This document shows, one piece after another, positions 1 to 8,244 of a stretch of 64,000 nt of DNA. The stretch is from contig NZ_AP018439.1 of NCBI RefSeq assembly GCF_009937955.1, positions 1,612,001-1,676,000 of the forward strand. The letters run 5' to 3'. The translations under genes were made by a program, and so were the position numbers. Numbering within the stretch: position 1 is the stretch's first letter; the number at the start of each line of letters is the position of its first letter. This DNA is from Undibacterium sp. KW1 (GTDB taxonomy: Bacteria > Pseudomonadota > Gammaproteobacteria > Burkholderiales > Burkholderiaceae_D). The notes under the pieces were generated by a model that was given only the letters and a program-made list of their open reading frames with translations, did not search any database and had not been told where the DNA came from.

Positions 1-114
1 ATCATGGTTCCTAAGTGCTGTGCATGCAATGGGAGGTATGAGCACTCCGCATTGGCTCGTTAAGATGCATATAGTATAGATGTTTATAAGCCTGGTCTTA
101 CAAATCTCGGAAAA

Positions 115-128
115 TTGATCTTCATCAA
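115..128. promoter_or_regulatory. FNR/Dnr-type box upstream of norB
   Basis: The sequence TTGAT-CTTC-ATCAA is a perfect match to the FNR/Anr/Dnr consensus (TTGAT N4 ATCAA). It lies about 167 bases before the norB start codon. A -10-like TTGTAT at 156-161 puts the site near the usual class II activator position. Low oxygen or NO, sensed by a CRP/FNR-family protein encoded elsewhere, is the inferred signal. Confidence 0.75.
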
Positions 129-168
129 GGGTTTTGCATTAAACATTCATTTGTTTTGTATCTTTAAA

Positions 169-191
169 TACATGCATATAAAATGAATCTT
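169..191. promoter_or_regulatory. NsrR-like operator overlapping the norB promoter region
   Basis: TACATGCATAT, one base, AAATGAATCTT has the 11-1-11 inverted layout of NsrR sites (half site AAGATGCATTT). By eye the left half matches 8 of 11 positions and the right half 10 of 11, against a consensus recalled from enterobacterial NsrR. It sits just after the predicted transcription start, where a repressor would block norB. No nsrR gene is in the window. Confidence 0.4.
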
Positions 192-294
192 TAATGAAGC
201 AAGTCTGTTTGTGCTGCCATGCTGCCATAGCTCGGGCGCCAAAACAGGTTTTGTATCAGGAAACTTTTTCAATTTACCAATAAGGAATCACGCC

Positions 295-2583
295 ATGCAT
301 GCCACGCGTAAACTCTGGACTTGGCTCGCTGTCATCTGTGTTCTGTCATTTACCGTCCTTGGCTGGGTGGGCACAGAAATTTACCTGACTGCGCCGCCTA
401 TTCCCAAACAAGTCGTCAGTGTTGACGGCACTGTCTTATTTTCTGAGGGGCAGGTAGGGCGCGGCCAGGAAGCCTGGCTATCTGCGGGTGGGCAGCAGCT
501 TGGCACGGTATGGGGCCATGGCAGTTATGTCGCACCTGACTGGTCTGCTGACTGGTTGCACCGTGAATCACTGGCCCTGCTCGATATCTGGGCGCAAAAA
601 GAGGCGCAGACATCTTATGAGCAACTTAGTCCGGGCCGCCAGGCCGAGTTGAAGGCTCGCCTCAAAGAAGAAATGCGGCGCAATACCCACGATGCCTCTG
701 GCAATGTGATTACTGTGAGTGCAGACCGTGCCAAGGCTATACAAAGCGTGGCGCAGCATTATATGGCCTTGTTTGGCAATGATCCTTCATTGGAAAACTT
801 GCGTGAGCAATATGCGATGAACCGAGGCAGCCTGCCAGAAATCAAGGACTTGCAAGCCTTGCCTGCATTCTTTTTCTGGTCGGCCTGGGCCGCCGCCACA
901 GACAGACCGGGCGCGGCTGACCTCAGCTATACCAGCAACTGGCCGCATGAACCCCTGGTCAATAATACGCCGACTGCAGGTGCAGGCATCTGGTCCATCG
1001 CCAGTGTCATACTGATGATCGCGGCGATTGCGGGGATGATTTTTTATCACTCCATCAGCAAGGAAGAGAGTGATCCCGTACCTCCCAAGGCTGATCCCTT
1101 GTTTGACCTGAAGCCTACTCCTTCCATGCGGGCAACCAGGAAATATTTCTATGTCGTCATAGGCTTGATACTGGCGCAGGTTGGCATGGGCGTGATTACT
1201 GCCCATTATGCAGTCGAAGGCCACAGCTTCTTTGGTTTTCCGCTGGCTGACATATTGCCGTTCACTGTCAGCCGCACCATACATACGCAATTTGCCGTCC
1301 TGTGGATAGCCACAGCCTGGCTGGCGACGGGCCTGTATATTGCGCCTGCCATTTCTGGCCATGAGCCTAAATTCCAGAAGCTTGGCGTCAATGTGTTGTT
1401 CTATGCCTTGCTGTTTATCGTGGTCGGCTCCACCGCATTTGGCTGGCTGGGCAGCCTGCAGCACAAAGGCAATGAATTCAGTTTCTGGATAGGCAATCAG
1501 GGACTGGAATTCACCAGCATGGGCCGGGTCTGGCAAATACTCCTGTTCGTCGGCCTGTTGTTCTGGGTGACCTTGCTGGGACGCGGCTTGATGCCTGCAC
1601 TGAAAAAACCATCCGAGAGCCGTGGTCTGATTGCCATGGTATTCCTGGCTGCCATGTGCATAGGCGGTTTCTATGCCACTTCACTGACCTGGGGTCCACA
1701 TACCCATTACTCCATGATTGAATACTGGCGCTGGTGGCTGGTGCATCTGTGGGTAGAAGGCTTCTTTGAGGTGTTCGCTACCGCAGTGATTGCCCTGCTG
1801 TTCACCCGCCTGGGCCTGATCCGTGCAGCAACGGCGAATAGTGCAATTATCCTGGAAACCATCGTCTTCCTGTTTGGTGGCATCCTGGGGACTTTGCATC
1901 ACCTGTATTTCACCGGCACCCCCACTTTTGTCATTGCCATTGGTGCCATGTTCTCTGCGCTTGAAGTTGTGCCGCTGGCCATGATAGGTGTTGAGGCTTT
2001 CCGTAACTACCAGCGCTCAAAAGCGGCAGCCTGGGTGCAGGCCTATAAGTGGTCGATACTGTGCTTTATTGCTGTTGGTTTCTGGAACACTGTTGGCGCG
2101 GGTTTGCTGGGCTTTTCCATCAACACCCCTATTGCCCTGTACTACATGCAAGGCTTGAATATGACAGCTGCGCACGGCCATGCTGCCTTGTTTGGCGTGT
2201 ATGGCATGCTGGGTATAGGTTTGCTGCTGTTCTGCCTGAGAGGCTTGTCTGAGCGCGCGCTGTGGTCCGATAAATTGTTGCAGGCAATGTTCTGGCTGCT
2301 CAATATAGGACTGGCAATGATGGTGTTCATGTCGTTGGTACCTGCCGGGATTTACCAGGCCATGGCAAGCATCAGCAAGGGCATGTGGTATGCACGTTCA
2401 CCCGAGGTCATCCATTCACACTTTATGGAAACCCTGGTCTGGTTGCGGGTTCCTGGTGACGTCGTGTTCTCTGTTGGTGTCGTCTGCCTGGCTATATTTG
2501 CCTTGCGCCTGCTGATAGGCCAAAAGCGCACGCAGGCAAGTGCGCTTGATATGACTTATACCAAGGCTTCCGGCAAGCTTTAG
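295..2583 (+). CDS. norB: Quinol-dependent nitric oxide reductase (qNOR), single-subunit NorB/NorZ
   Basis: Membrane enzyme that reduces 2 NO to N2O with electrons from quinol, removing NO made by denitrification or host defence. The 762-residue length is typical of qNOR, in which the NorC-like part is fused to the N-terminus. One N-terminal anchor (residues about 10-30) precedes a large periplasmic domain of about 200 residues; a heme-copper-oxidase-like bundle follows. Expected metal-binding signatures are visible: WWLVHLWVEG with H484, the pair H535-H536 in HHLYFTGTP, and HGHAALFG further on. The start at 295 is chosen over the in-frame ATG 84 bases upstream because AAGGA at 282-286 is well spaced and the protein then begins with the usual short basic segment before the anchor. 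It heads an operon with a DUF2249 gene and a cupin. Confidence 0.95.
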   Translation: MHATRKLWTWLAVICVLSFTVLGWVGTEIYLTAPPIPKQVVSVDGTVLFSEGQVGRGQEAWLSAGGQQLGTVWGHGSYVAPDWSADWLHRESLALLDIWAQKEAQTSYEQLSPGRQAELKARLKEEMRRNTHDASGNVITVSADRAKAIQSVAQHYMALFGNDPSLENLREQYAMNRGSLPEIKDLQALPAFFFWSAWAAATDRPGAADLSYTSNWPHEPLVNNTPTAGAGIWSIASVILMIAAIAGMIFYHSISKEESDPVPPKADPLFDLKPTPSMRATRKYFYVVIGLILAQVGMGVITAHYAVEGHSFFGFPLADILPFTVSRTIHTQFAVLWIATAWLATGLYIAPAISGHEPKFQKLGVNVLFYALLFIVVGSTAFGWLGSLQHKGNEFSFWIGNQGLEFTSMGRVWQILLFVGLLFWVTLLGRGLMPALKKPSESRGLIAMVFLAAMCIGGFYATSLTWGPHTHYSMIEYWRWWLVHLWVEGFFEVFATAVIALLFTRLGLIRAATANSAIILETIVFLFGGILGTLHHLYFTGTPTFVIAIGAMFSALEVVPLAMIGVEAFRNYQRSKAAAWVQAYKWSILCFIAVGFWNTVGAGLLGFSINTPIALYYMQGLNMTAAHGHAALFGVYGMLGIGLLLFCLRGLSERALWSDKLLQAMFWLLNIGLAMMVFMSLVPAGIYQAMASISKGMWYARSPEVIHSHFMETLVWLRVPGDVVFSVGVVCLAIFALRLLIGQKRTQASALDMTYTKASGKL

Positions 2584-2592
2584 TTATTTATT

Positions 2593-2626
2593 CAGGGGAG
2601 GGTAGAAATTACTCTCCCTGTGTTTT
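2593..2626 (+). terminator. Hairpin between norB and the DUF2249 gene, possible attenuator
   Basis: CAGGGGAGGGTA pairs with TACTCTCCCTG around an AAAT loop with one bulge and is followed by TGTTTT. The U tract is weak, so this more likely lowers downstream expression or protects the norB 3' end than terminates fully. Confidence 0.45.
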
Positions 2627-2662
2627 CTGCTTATTTTCATCTATATTAAAAGGAGTTTCATC

Positions 2663-2926
2663 ATGGCTCATGATTGTTCTATTCCCGTTTTGGCCGATGG
2701 CGTATATGAATTCGATGCGCGTGGCGTTGCCAAACGTTTTCGCCATGCCGCAATCTTTGGCGCCTTGTCAGCATTAAGGCCGGGAGAAACCATGCGTTTT
2801 TGCAATGACCATAATCCCTTGCCCTTGCTTGCTCAGATCGCACAACACTTTGGTACGGGTATAAAAGTGGCCTATGTTTCGCAAGAGCCTGGTGAAATCA
2901 TTATTGATTTTCATGTGGCGACATAA
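2663..2926 (+). CDS. DUF2249 domain small protein
   Basis: An 87-residue protein that is essentially one DUF2249 domain: an N-terminal FDARGVAKRFRHAAIF-type helix, the LRPGETMRFCNDHNPLPLL core with the conserved NDH-P-PL motif, and a terminal beta strand. The family is common beside NO reductases, hemerythrins and other nitrosative-stress genes in proteobacteria; its biochemical role is unsettled, with a metal- or redox-related task usually suspected. A strong AAAAGGAG lies 7 bases before the ATG. It is 80 bases after norB on the same strand and is probably co-regulated with it, below the hairpin at 2593-2626. Confidence 0.85.
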   Translation: MAHDCSIPVLADGVYEFDARGVAKRFRHAAIFGALSALRPGETMRFCNDHNPLPLLAQIAQHFGTGIKVAYVSQEPGEIIIDFHVAT

Positions 2927-2976
2927 TTCTGTGCTGCTCATGGCGTCAAATCTGATTGCACTAAAGGAGAGATAAC

Positions 2977-3315
2977 ATGGCCATGCCACATTTGCGCTCA
3001 GGAGAAATGGCTAATTTGTTGTTGCCCGAGGCGCAATTACTGACAGTGCCAGCGCACGCCTTGTTTAAAGACGAGCATCTGGAAGTCATACGCATGCATC
3101 TGGCGCAGGGCAGGAGCCTGCCTTCACATCATGTTCAGGGGCCTATCACCATACAATGCCTGAGTGGTGAGGTACAAATCGAGCTACAGGCTGGACCCAG
3201 GATCATGCATGCAGGCGATCTGCTGTATCTGGAGGCTGGTTTGCCGCATGCTGTAACGGCGCTCAGCGATACTTCATTTTTGGTGACGATAGTATTGTTG
3301 AAAGTCGCAAGCTAG
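2977..3315 (+). CDS. Small cupin-domain protein
   Basis: A 112-residue single-domain cupin. The first cupin motif is loosely kept (LPSHHVQGPITIQCLSGEVQIEL), and the second reads HAGDLLYLEAGLPHAV, with His residues that could hold a metal. No signal peptide. The strong AAAGGAG just upstream fixes the start, and the gene closes the norB operon 50 bases after the DUF2249 gene. Cupins of this size in nitrosative-stress operons are generally annotated without a defined substrate; a role in metal binding or NO stress response is inference from position only. Confidence 0.8.
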   Translation: MAMPHLRSGEMANLLLPEAQLLTVPAHALFKDEHLEVIRMHLAQGRSLPSHHVQGPITIQCLSGEVQIELQAGPRIMHAGDLLYLEAGLPHAVTALSDTSFLVTIVLLKVAS

Positions 3316-3332
3316 CAAATCAATGAGCAAAA

Positions 3333-3360
3333 AAAAGCCGTCACAAAAGTGACGGCTTTT
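3333..3360. terminator. Bidirectional terminator between the norB operon and rho
   Basis: A perfect 12-base stem, AAAAGCCGTCAC pairing with GTGACGGCTTTT, with loop AAAA. The A-run on one side and T-run on the other allow Rho-independent termination of both the cupin gene (plus) and rho (minus), whose stop codons are 17 and 22 bases away. Confidence 0.9.
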
Positions 3361-3382
3361 TAGCCTGAAAACAGGAGGGGGA

Positions 3383-4645
3383 TTAACCGCCCCTGCGCAT
3401 CATTTCAAAAAACTCTGCGTTGTTTTTCGTGGCTTTCATCTTGTCGAGGATGAACTCCATCGCTTCGATTTCGTCCATGCTATACAGCAACTTGCGCAAG
3501 ATCCAGATCTTTTGCAACTGATCCGGTTTGATCAGCAATTCTTCACGACGGGTGCCGGATTTGTTCAGGTTGATGGCTGGATAGACACGTTTTTCGGCAA
3601 GGCGGCGTTCCAGATGGACTTCCATATTGCCCGTGCCTTTGAACTCTTCATAGATCACATCATCCATACGGCTGCCGGTTTCGATCAGGGCTGTCGCGAT
3701 GATAGTCAGTGAGCCGCCTTCTTCTACATTACGTGCTGCACCGAAGAAGCGTTTTGGGCGTTGCAGGGCATTGGCGTCCACACCACCAGTCAATACCTTG
3801 CCGGATGCAGGGATGACGGTGTTGTAAGCACGTGCCAGACGGGTGATGGAATCCAGCAGGATGACCACGTCTTTTTTCATTTCAACCAGGCGTTTGGCTT
3901 TTTCCAGCACCATTTCAGCAACTTGGACGTGACGGGTGGCTGGTTCATCGAAAGTCGATGCGACCACTTCACCGCGTACTGAACGCTGCATCTCGGTTAC
4001 TTCTTCAGGACGTTCGTCGATCAGCAAAACGATCAAAGTAACGTCAGGGTGATTGGTGGTAATCGCGTGTGCCACGTGTTGCAGCATGACGGACTTACCG
4101 GATTTTGGTGACGCTACCAGCAAACCACGTTGACCACGGCCTATAGGGGCGATCATGTCGATGATGCGGCCGGTGGTATTTTCTTCGCCGCGCATCTCGC
4201 GTTCCAAGGTCAATACCTTGTTCGGGTGCAGCGGTGTCAGGTTTTCAAACAGGATGCGGTGCTTGGAGGCTTCTGGCGATTCGCCATTGACCTTGTCCAC
4301 CTTCACCAATGCAAAATAGCGTTCACCGTCTTTGGGTGTGCGCACTTCACCTTCGATAGAGTCGCCAGTATGCAGATTGAAACGGCGGATTTGCGAAGGA
4401 GAGATATAGATATCGTCAGTCGAGGCCATGTAGCTGGCATCTGGCGAGCGCAGGAAGCCAAAGCCGTCGGGCAATACTTCTAGGGCGCCATCGCCAAAAA
4501 TTTGTTCGCCTGCTTTTGCACGTTTTTTGAGGATCGCGAACATCAATTCCTGCTTGCGCATACGCGCTGCGTTATCGATATCGAGTCCTATGGCCATTTC
4601 CAATAATGCGGATACGTGTAAGGCCTTTAATTCAGATAGATGCAT
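3383..4645 (-). CDS. rho: Transcription termination factor Rho
   Basis: Hexameric RNA-dependent ATPase and helicase that ends transcription at Rho-dependent sites. The 420 residues match the compact gamma/beta Rho (about 419), with no N-terminal insertion. Order: Rho_N helical domain (residues 1-45), the CSD-like RNA-binding domain with the GFGFLRSP motif (about 58-66), then the RecA-like motor with Walker A in SPKSGKSVM, Walker B in [14 protein letters not shown], and the Q/R-loop region with [20 protein letters not shown]. It lies downstream of trxA on the same strand, the arrangement known from E. coli. The 244-base spacer between them may carry autoregulatory leader sequence, which I could not identify. 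Confidence 0.97.
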   Translation of the reverse strand: MHLSELKALHVSALLEMAIGLDIDNAARMRKQELMFAILKKRAKAGEQIFGDGALEVLPDGFGFLRSPDASYMASTDDIYISPSQIRRFNLHTGDSIEGEVRTPKDGERYFALVKVDKVNGESPEASKHRILFENLTPLHPNKVLTLEREMRGEENTTGRIIDMIAPIGRGQRGLLVASPKSGKSVMLQHVAHAITTNHPDVTLIVLLIDERPEEVTEMQRSVRGEVVASTFDEPATRHVQVAEMVLEKAKRLVEMKKDVVILLDSITRLARAYNTVIPASGKVLTGGVDANALQRPKRFFGAARNVEEGGSLTIIATALIETGSRMDDVIYEEFKGTGNMEVHLERRLAEKRVYPAINLNKSGTRREELLIKPDQLQKIWILRKLLYSMDEIEAMEFILDKMKATKNNAEFFEMMRRGG

Positions 4646-4889
4646 GGTGAGTGTCCCGGGATGGGATTATGGGGTGGGGGAGTGAACGGAGGAACTACGG
4701 ATTAAACAGGATAGAAAGAATTTCTGTCTCGGTTTTCGTTTTATTTAATTTTACTTAAAATTGGGCTGAATCAGCATGCCTTGAATGATGGCTATCAACT
4801 AACCGGCAAACAAGGCAGCTTGTCTCTGTTTTAAAGCTGCAAACAAGCTTGTTATTTGCAACTTTAAAGTTTCAGACCGCAATAATACC

Positions 4890-5216
4890 TTAAATATTAC
4901 TGTCAATGAAAGAGATTAATTGGCCTTTTGCCAATGCACCTACTTTTTGTGCGGCAGCACTACCATTTTTGAACAGGATCAGGGTAGGGATACCACGGAT
5001 GCCGAACTTGGCAGGAACTGCCTGGTTTGCATCGACGTCCATCTTGGCAACGACGATCTTGCCATTATATTCTTTGGCAACTTCTTCCAGTATGGGGGCA
5101 ATCATTTTGCAAGGGCCACACCATTCAGCCCAAAAATCGACCAATACTGGTACGTCAGATTTCAATACGTCTGCTTCGAATGAAGCATCGCTTACATATT
5201 TGATGTTTTCGCTCAT
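4890..5216 (-). CDS. trxA: Thioredoxin 1
   Basis: Cytoplasmic disulfide reductase of 108 residues. The redox motif is the classical WCGPCK in [20 protein letters not shown], and the cis-proline loop reads [12 protein letters not shown]. The reading frame is open for a further 35 codons upstream, but the start at 5216 is chosen because GAGG is well placed in front of it and [14 protein letters not shown] matches the usual thioredoxin N-terminus and length. rho follows on the same strand. Confidence 0.96.
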   Translation of the reverse strand: MSENIKYVSDASFEADVLKSDVPVLVDFWAEWCGPCKMIAPILEEVAKEYNGKIVVAKMDVDANQAVPAKFGIRGIPTLILFKNGSAAAQKVGALAKGQLISFIDSNI

Positions 5217-5493
5217 GGAATCCTCAACGAGAGGGGAAAAATTAAGGGGTAACAGCGCCACTGAATGTCGGTATTTTGGGACAGCGCCGCATTCTGGTTT
5301 GAATCTGGGGGTGATAGTCACGAATTCAATGGTGTTGAACAGTGCAGCACCGTGACTAAAACAAAATGAGTCAGGCGTGGTCAGCTATGCAGTAGATAAT
5401 AACCTATTTTTTAGAAAAGTGTGATGCCTGCCTCCAAAATGCCGGAGCCGTCGCATAGTATACTTGCTCTACAGGCAAAACCACTAATCCTTG

Positions 5494-8244
5494 ATGCTAC
5501 ATAATCCCCAACTGATACCTGCTGGCCCACTCTTCTGGCAACAGACTGCCCAGGCTTTTTTGCGCGCCGCCAGGGAGCAGGGCTGGGGGCGAGAGCAAGA
5601 GCGGGATTTTTCCGGCGTAAGGTTGATCGTGCCTACTTATCAGCACGCCCATCTCCTGTTGAGGGCATTGGGGACTGTATTGCAGGGTAATTTTATCCCG
5701 CCACGCATACAAACCCTGTTTGCCTTGCTGGAAATGCAGGCACCGGATGCTGCACTGCAAAGTAATGCCGGTGGTGATGCCAGTGAAAGACTGATGGGGC
5801 TATATGCTGAATTGCGGCAACATCCCTGGTTAAAGAAATTATTTGGTGCGCGCCGCAATACTGACTTGTTACCCCTGGCACAGACCCTGCTGACTTTATC
5901 CGATGAATTGACGGCTGTGTTATTGCCCACCGTAGGCGAGGATAAAAGCAAGCTGGAAAAAGACTGGCAGGCCGCACTGGCGCAATTGCCTGCGCCTGCG
6001 CAAGCCCTTTTATCAGAAGAAACGCAGTTGGTTTGGTCAGTCTGGCAGAGTCAGCTTGATGGCAATGACCCGCAGGTAAAGCGCTATGCACAGTTATTGC
6101 AAATTGCTGCTCAGGCCAGTGAACCTTTGCTGTGGATAGCCCCAACCTTGCCTAACCCCATGGAAAATGCATTTCTGCATGCCTGGTCAAAGCAACAGAG
6201 CGTATTGCAAATCAGTCTGGACTGGCGTGCGCATACCTTGCCGCAGCCGTATTACCATGCCTGGCCGGGTTTGCAGGATGCAGGCAGCCAGCATCAGCAG
6301 GCGCTGACTGAGTATGTAGAGACATCCCACATACGCCTGTGTCGCGCCACTTCGCTCGAAGATGAGGCGGTACAGGGGGCACAAACCATCATCAACTGGC
6401 TGCAGGCTGGCAAGCAGAGTGTGGCCGTGGTGGCGCAAGACCGCGTCGTATCGCGCCGCATACGCGCCTTGCTGGAACGCGCACAGATCATGGTGGCTGA
6501 TGAAACAGGCTGGAAGCTATCGACTACCCGCGCCGCAGCTGCCATCGCCGCCTGGCTGGAAGTGGTGACCACCCGGGCCGATACCATGGCCTTGCTGGAT
6601 TTTTTGAAGTCACCTTACCTGCTGTGGAAAGATACTGACAATACCGAGCCTGAGCAAGATGCCATTGCTGCCAAGGCCGACATGGTCATGCGCATAGAGC
6701 TGGTCTTGCGCCGCGCGAATGTGCTGGGTGGCTGGGAATCAGTCCTGGCTGCGCTGGATGCTGGCAAGGATACCGCGTCAGCCAGCCGCTGGATCAGGTC
6801 CATGTCCCGGCAGGCGGGCAATTTCACCGGCAGGCGCAGTCTGTCGGAATGGAGTGCGTTGAGCCTGCAGGTGTTCTTTGATCTCTCCATGTTCAATGCC
6901 TTTCAGGCAGACCCGGCGGGTGGGCAAATCATACAACTGCTACAGAAATTGCAGCTTGCCTGCCAGGACTTGAAAACCCCATTCACCTTTGCTGAATGGC
7001 GCGCCCTGATGAATCTGCAACTGGAAAGCACCGCATTTGTGTTCTCACATACCGACAAGCGCGTGGTCATGTTGCCGCTGAATGGTGCGCGTCTGCGTCC
7101 CTTTGATGCGGTGCTGTTGGTCGGTGCGGATGCGTCACACCTGCCATCGCAAGCCAGCGAGATTTTGTTTTTTGCAAATGCAGTCAGGCGTGAATGTGGG
7201 CTGGAAACCCGCGAGTCGCGCCAGCAGCAACAATTGCGTGATTTTGCTGAACTCTTGTTGAGTAATACGGACATCGTTTTATCCTGGCAGGGCAGCCTGA
7301 ATGGTGAACATAATCCCGTCAGCCCGTGGCTGGAACAACTGGGTCTGACGCTGGAACGCACCCAGCAAGGTGTGCTGGACAGTCATCCTTTGGATTTACC
7401 GATCAGGACCATGCAAGTCAACAACCAAAATATGCCAGCACCGTCTGCGGCTGCCTTGTTGCCCTCAACTTTATCTGCCAGTGCCTACACCAGCCTGGTG
7501 GTGTGTCCTTACCAGTTTTTTGCCGGGCGCATGCTGGGTTTGAGTGCGCTGGATGAGCTGTCAGACATGCCTGAAAAACGTGACTATGGCGATTGGCTAC
7601 ATGCCATCCTCAAGCGTTACCATGAGGAATTGAAAGCTGCTCAAGTCAGTCAGCCTGGCGTGGATAAAGAAGCTTTATTGCGCAATATCTCTGCTGATTT
7701 TTTTGCTGACGTCTTGCAAAAAAGCCCGGCGGCACTAGCTTATAGCGTGCGCTGGGATAAAGTCATTCCTGCCTATGTCGCCTGGATGCAGGCGCATGAA
7801 GAAGCGGGCTGGCAGTTTGACATGGGTGAAATCAAGAATGAAAAGACGCTGGAATGGCAGGGCGGCCAGATCATGCTCAAAGGTCGCATAGACCGCATAG
7901 ACAGAAATATAAATGGTGAAGTGGCGGTACTCGATTACAAGACAAAAAATCTGAATGACTTGCGCAGGAGACTGAAGGAAGGTGAAGATCATCAACTGCC
8001 GTTTTATGGCTTGCTGACGGATTTGCCTGTCAGCTCAGGCAGTTATGTCGCGCTGGAACTGAGCCAGGGCAAGGCTGGCGATGTCGCCGCCGATGATTTT
8101 GACCGCTGGGTTTCAGAGCTGGCACTGGCGATTAAAACCAGCATGTCATCCATACAGAAAGGTGCCAGCTTGCCAGCCCATGGTGTAGAAGCAAATTGCC
8201 AGTATTGTGAAATGCGTGGCCTCTGTCGCAAGGGGGCATGGTGA
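5494..8244 (+). CDS. AddB-like PD-(D/E)XK nuclease / inactivated helicase subunit with Fe-S staple
   Basis: About 916 residues. It looks like the AddB-type partner of a two-subunit helicase-nuclease that processes double-strand breaks for recombination. The C-terminal RecB-like nuclease domain shows LKGRIDRIDR followed by VLDYKTKNL, giving the D-x-K active-site pattern. A likely four-cysteine iron-sulfur staple wraps this domain: C672 in VVCPYQFFAGRM and C903, C906, C912 in CQYCEMRGLC. No intact Walker A is seen at the N-terminus, as expected for AddB. A TTG start three bases earlier is also possible; no strong ribosome site is visible. The stop overlaps the start of the AddA-like gene, so translation is coupled. 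Sequence-wise it belongs to the betaproteobacterial variety usually annotated only as PD-(D/E)XK nuclease family protein. Confidence 0.85.
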   Translation: MLHNPQLIPAGPLFWQQTAQAFLRAAREQGWGREQERDFSGVRLIVPTYQHAHLLLRALGTVLQGNFIPPRIQTLFALLEMQAPDAALQSNAGGDASERLMGLYAELRQHPWLKKLFGARRNTDLLPLAQTLLTLSDELTAVLLPTVGEDKSKLEKDWQAALAQLPAPAQALLSEETQLVWSVWQSQLDGNDPQVKRYAQLLQIAAQASEPLLWIAPTLPNPMENAFLHAWSKQQSVLQISLDWRAHTLPQPYYHAWPGLQDAGSQHQQALTEYVETSHIRLCRATSLEDEAVQGAQTIINWLQAGKQSVAVVAQDRVVSRRIRALLERAQIMVADETGWKLSTTRAAAAIAAWLEVVTTRADTMALLDFLKSPYLLWKDTDNTEPEQDAIAAKADMVMRIELVLRRANVLGGWESVLAALDAGKDTASASRWIRSMSRQAGNFTGRRSLSEWSALSLQVFFDLSMFNAFQADPAGGQIIQLLQKLQLACQDLKTPFTFAEWRALMNLQLESTAFVFSHTDKRVVMLPLNGARLRPFDAVLLVGADASHLPSQASEILFFANAVRRECGLETRESRQQQQLRDFAELLLSNTDIVLSWQGSLNGEHNPVSPWLEQLGLTLERTQQGVLDSHPLDLPIRTMQVNNQNMPAPSAAALLPSTLSASAYTSLVVCPYQFFAGRMLGLSALDELSDMPEKRDYGDWLHAILKRYHEELKAAQVSQPGVDKEALLRNISADFFADVLQKSPAALAYSVRWDKVIPAYVAWMQAHEEAGWQFDMGEIKNEKTLEWQGGQIMLKGRIDRIDRNINGEVAVLDYKTKNLNDLRRRLKEGEDHQLPFYGLLTDLPVSSGSYVALELSQGKAGDVAADDFDRWVSELALAIKTSMSSIQKGASLPAHGVEANCQYCEMRGLCRKGAW

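Noticed and set aside
6903..7361. Serine/cysteine-rich minus frame inside the AddB-like gene
   Set aside because: Antisense shadow of a GC-rich coding region without any start signal.
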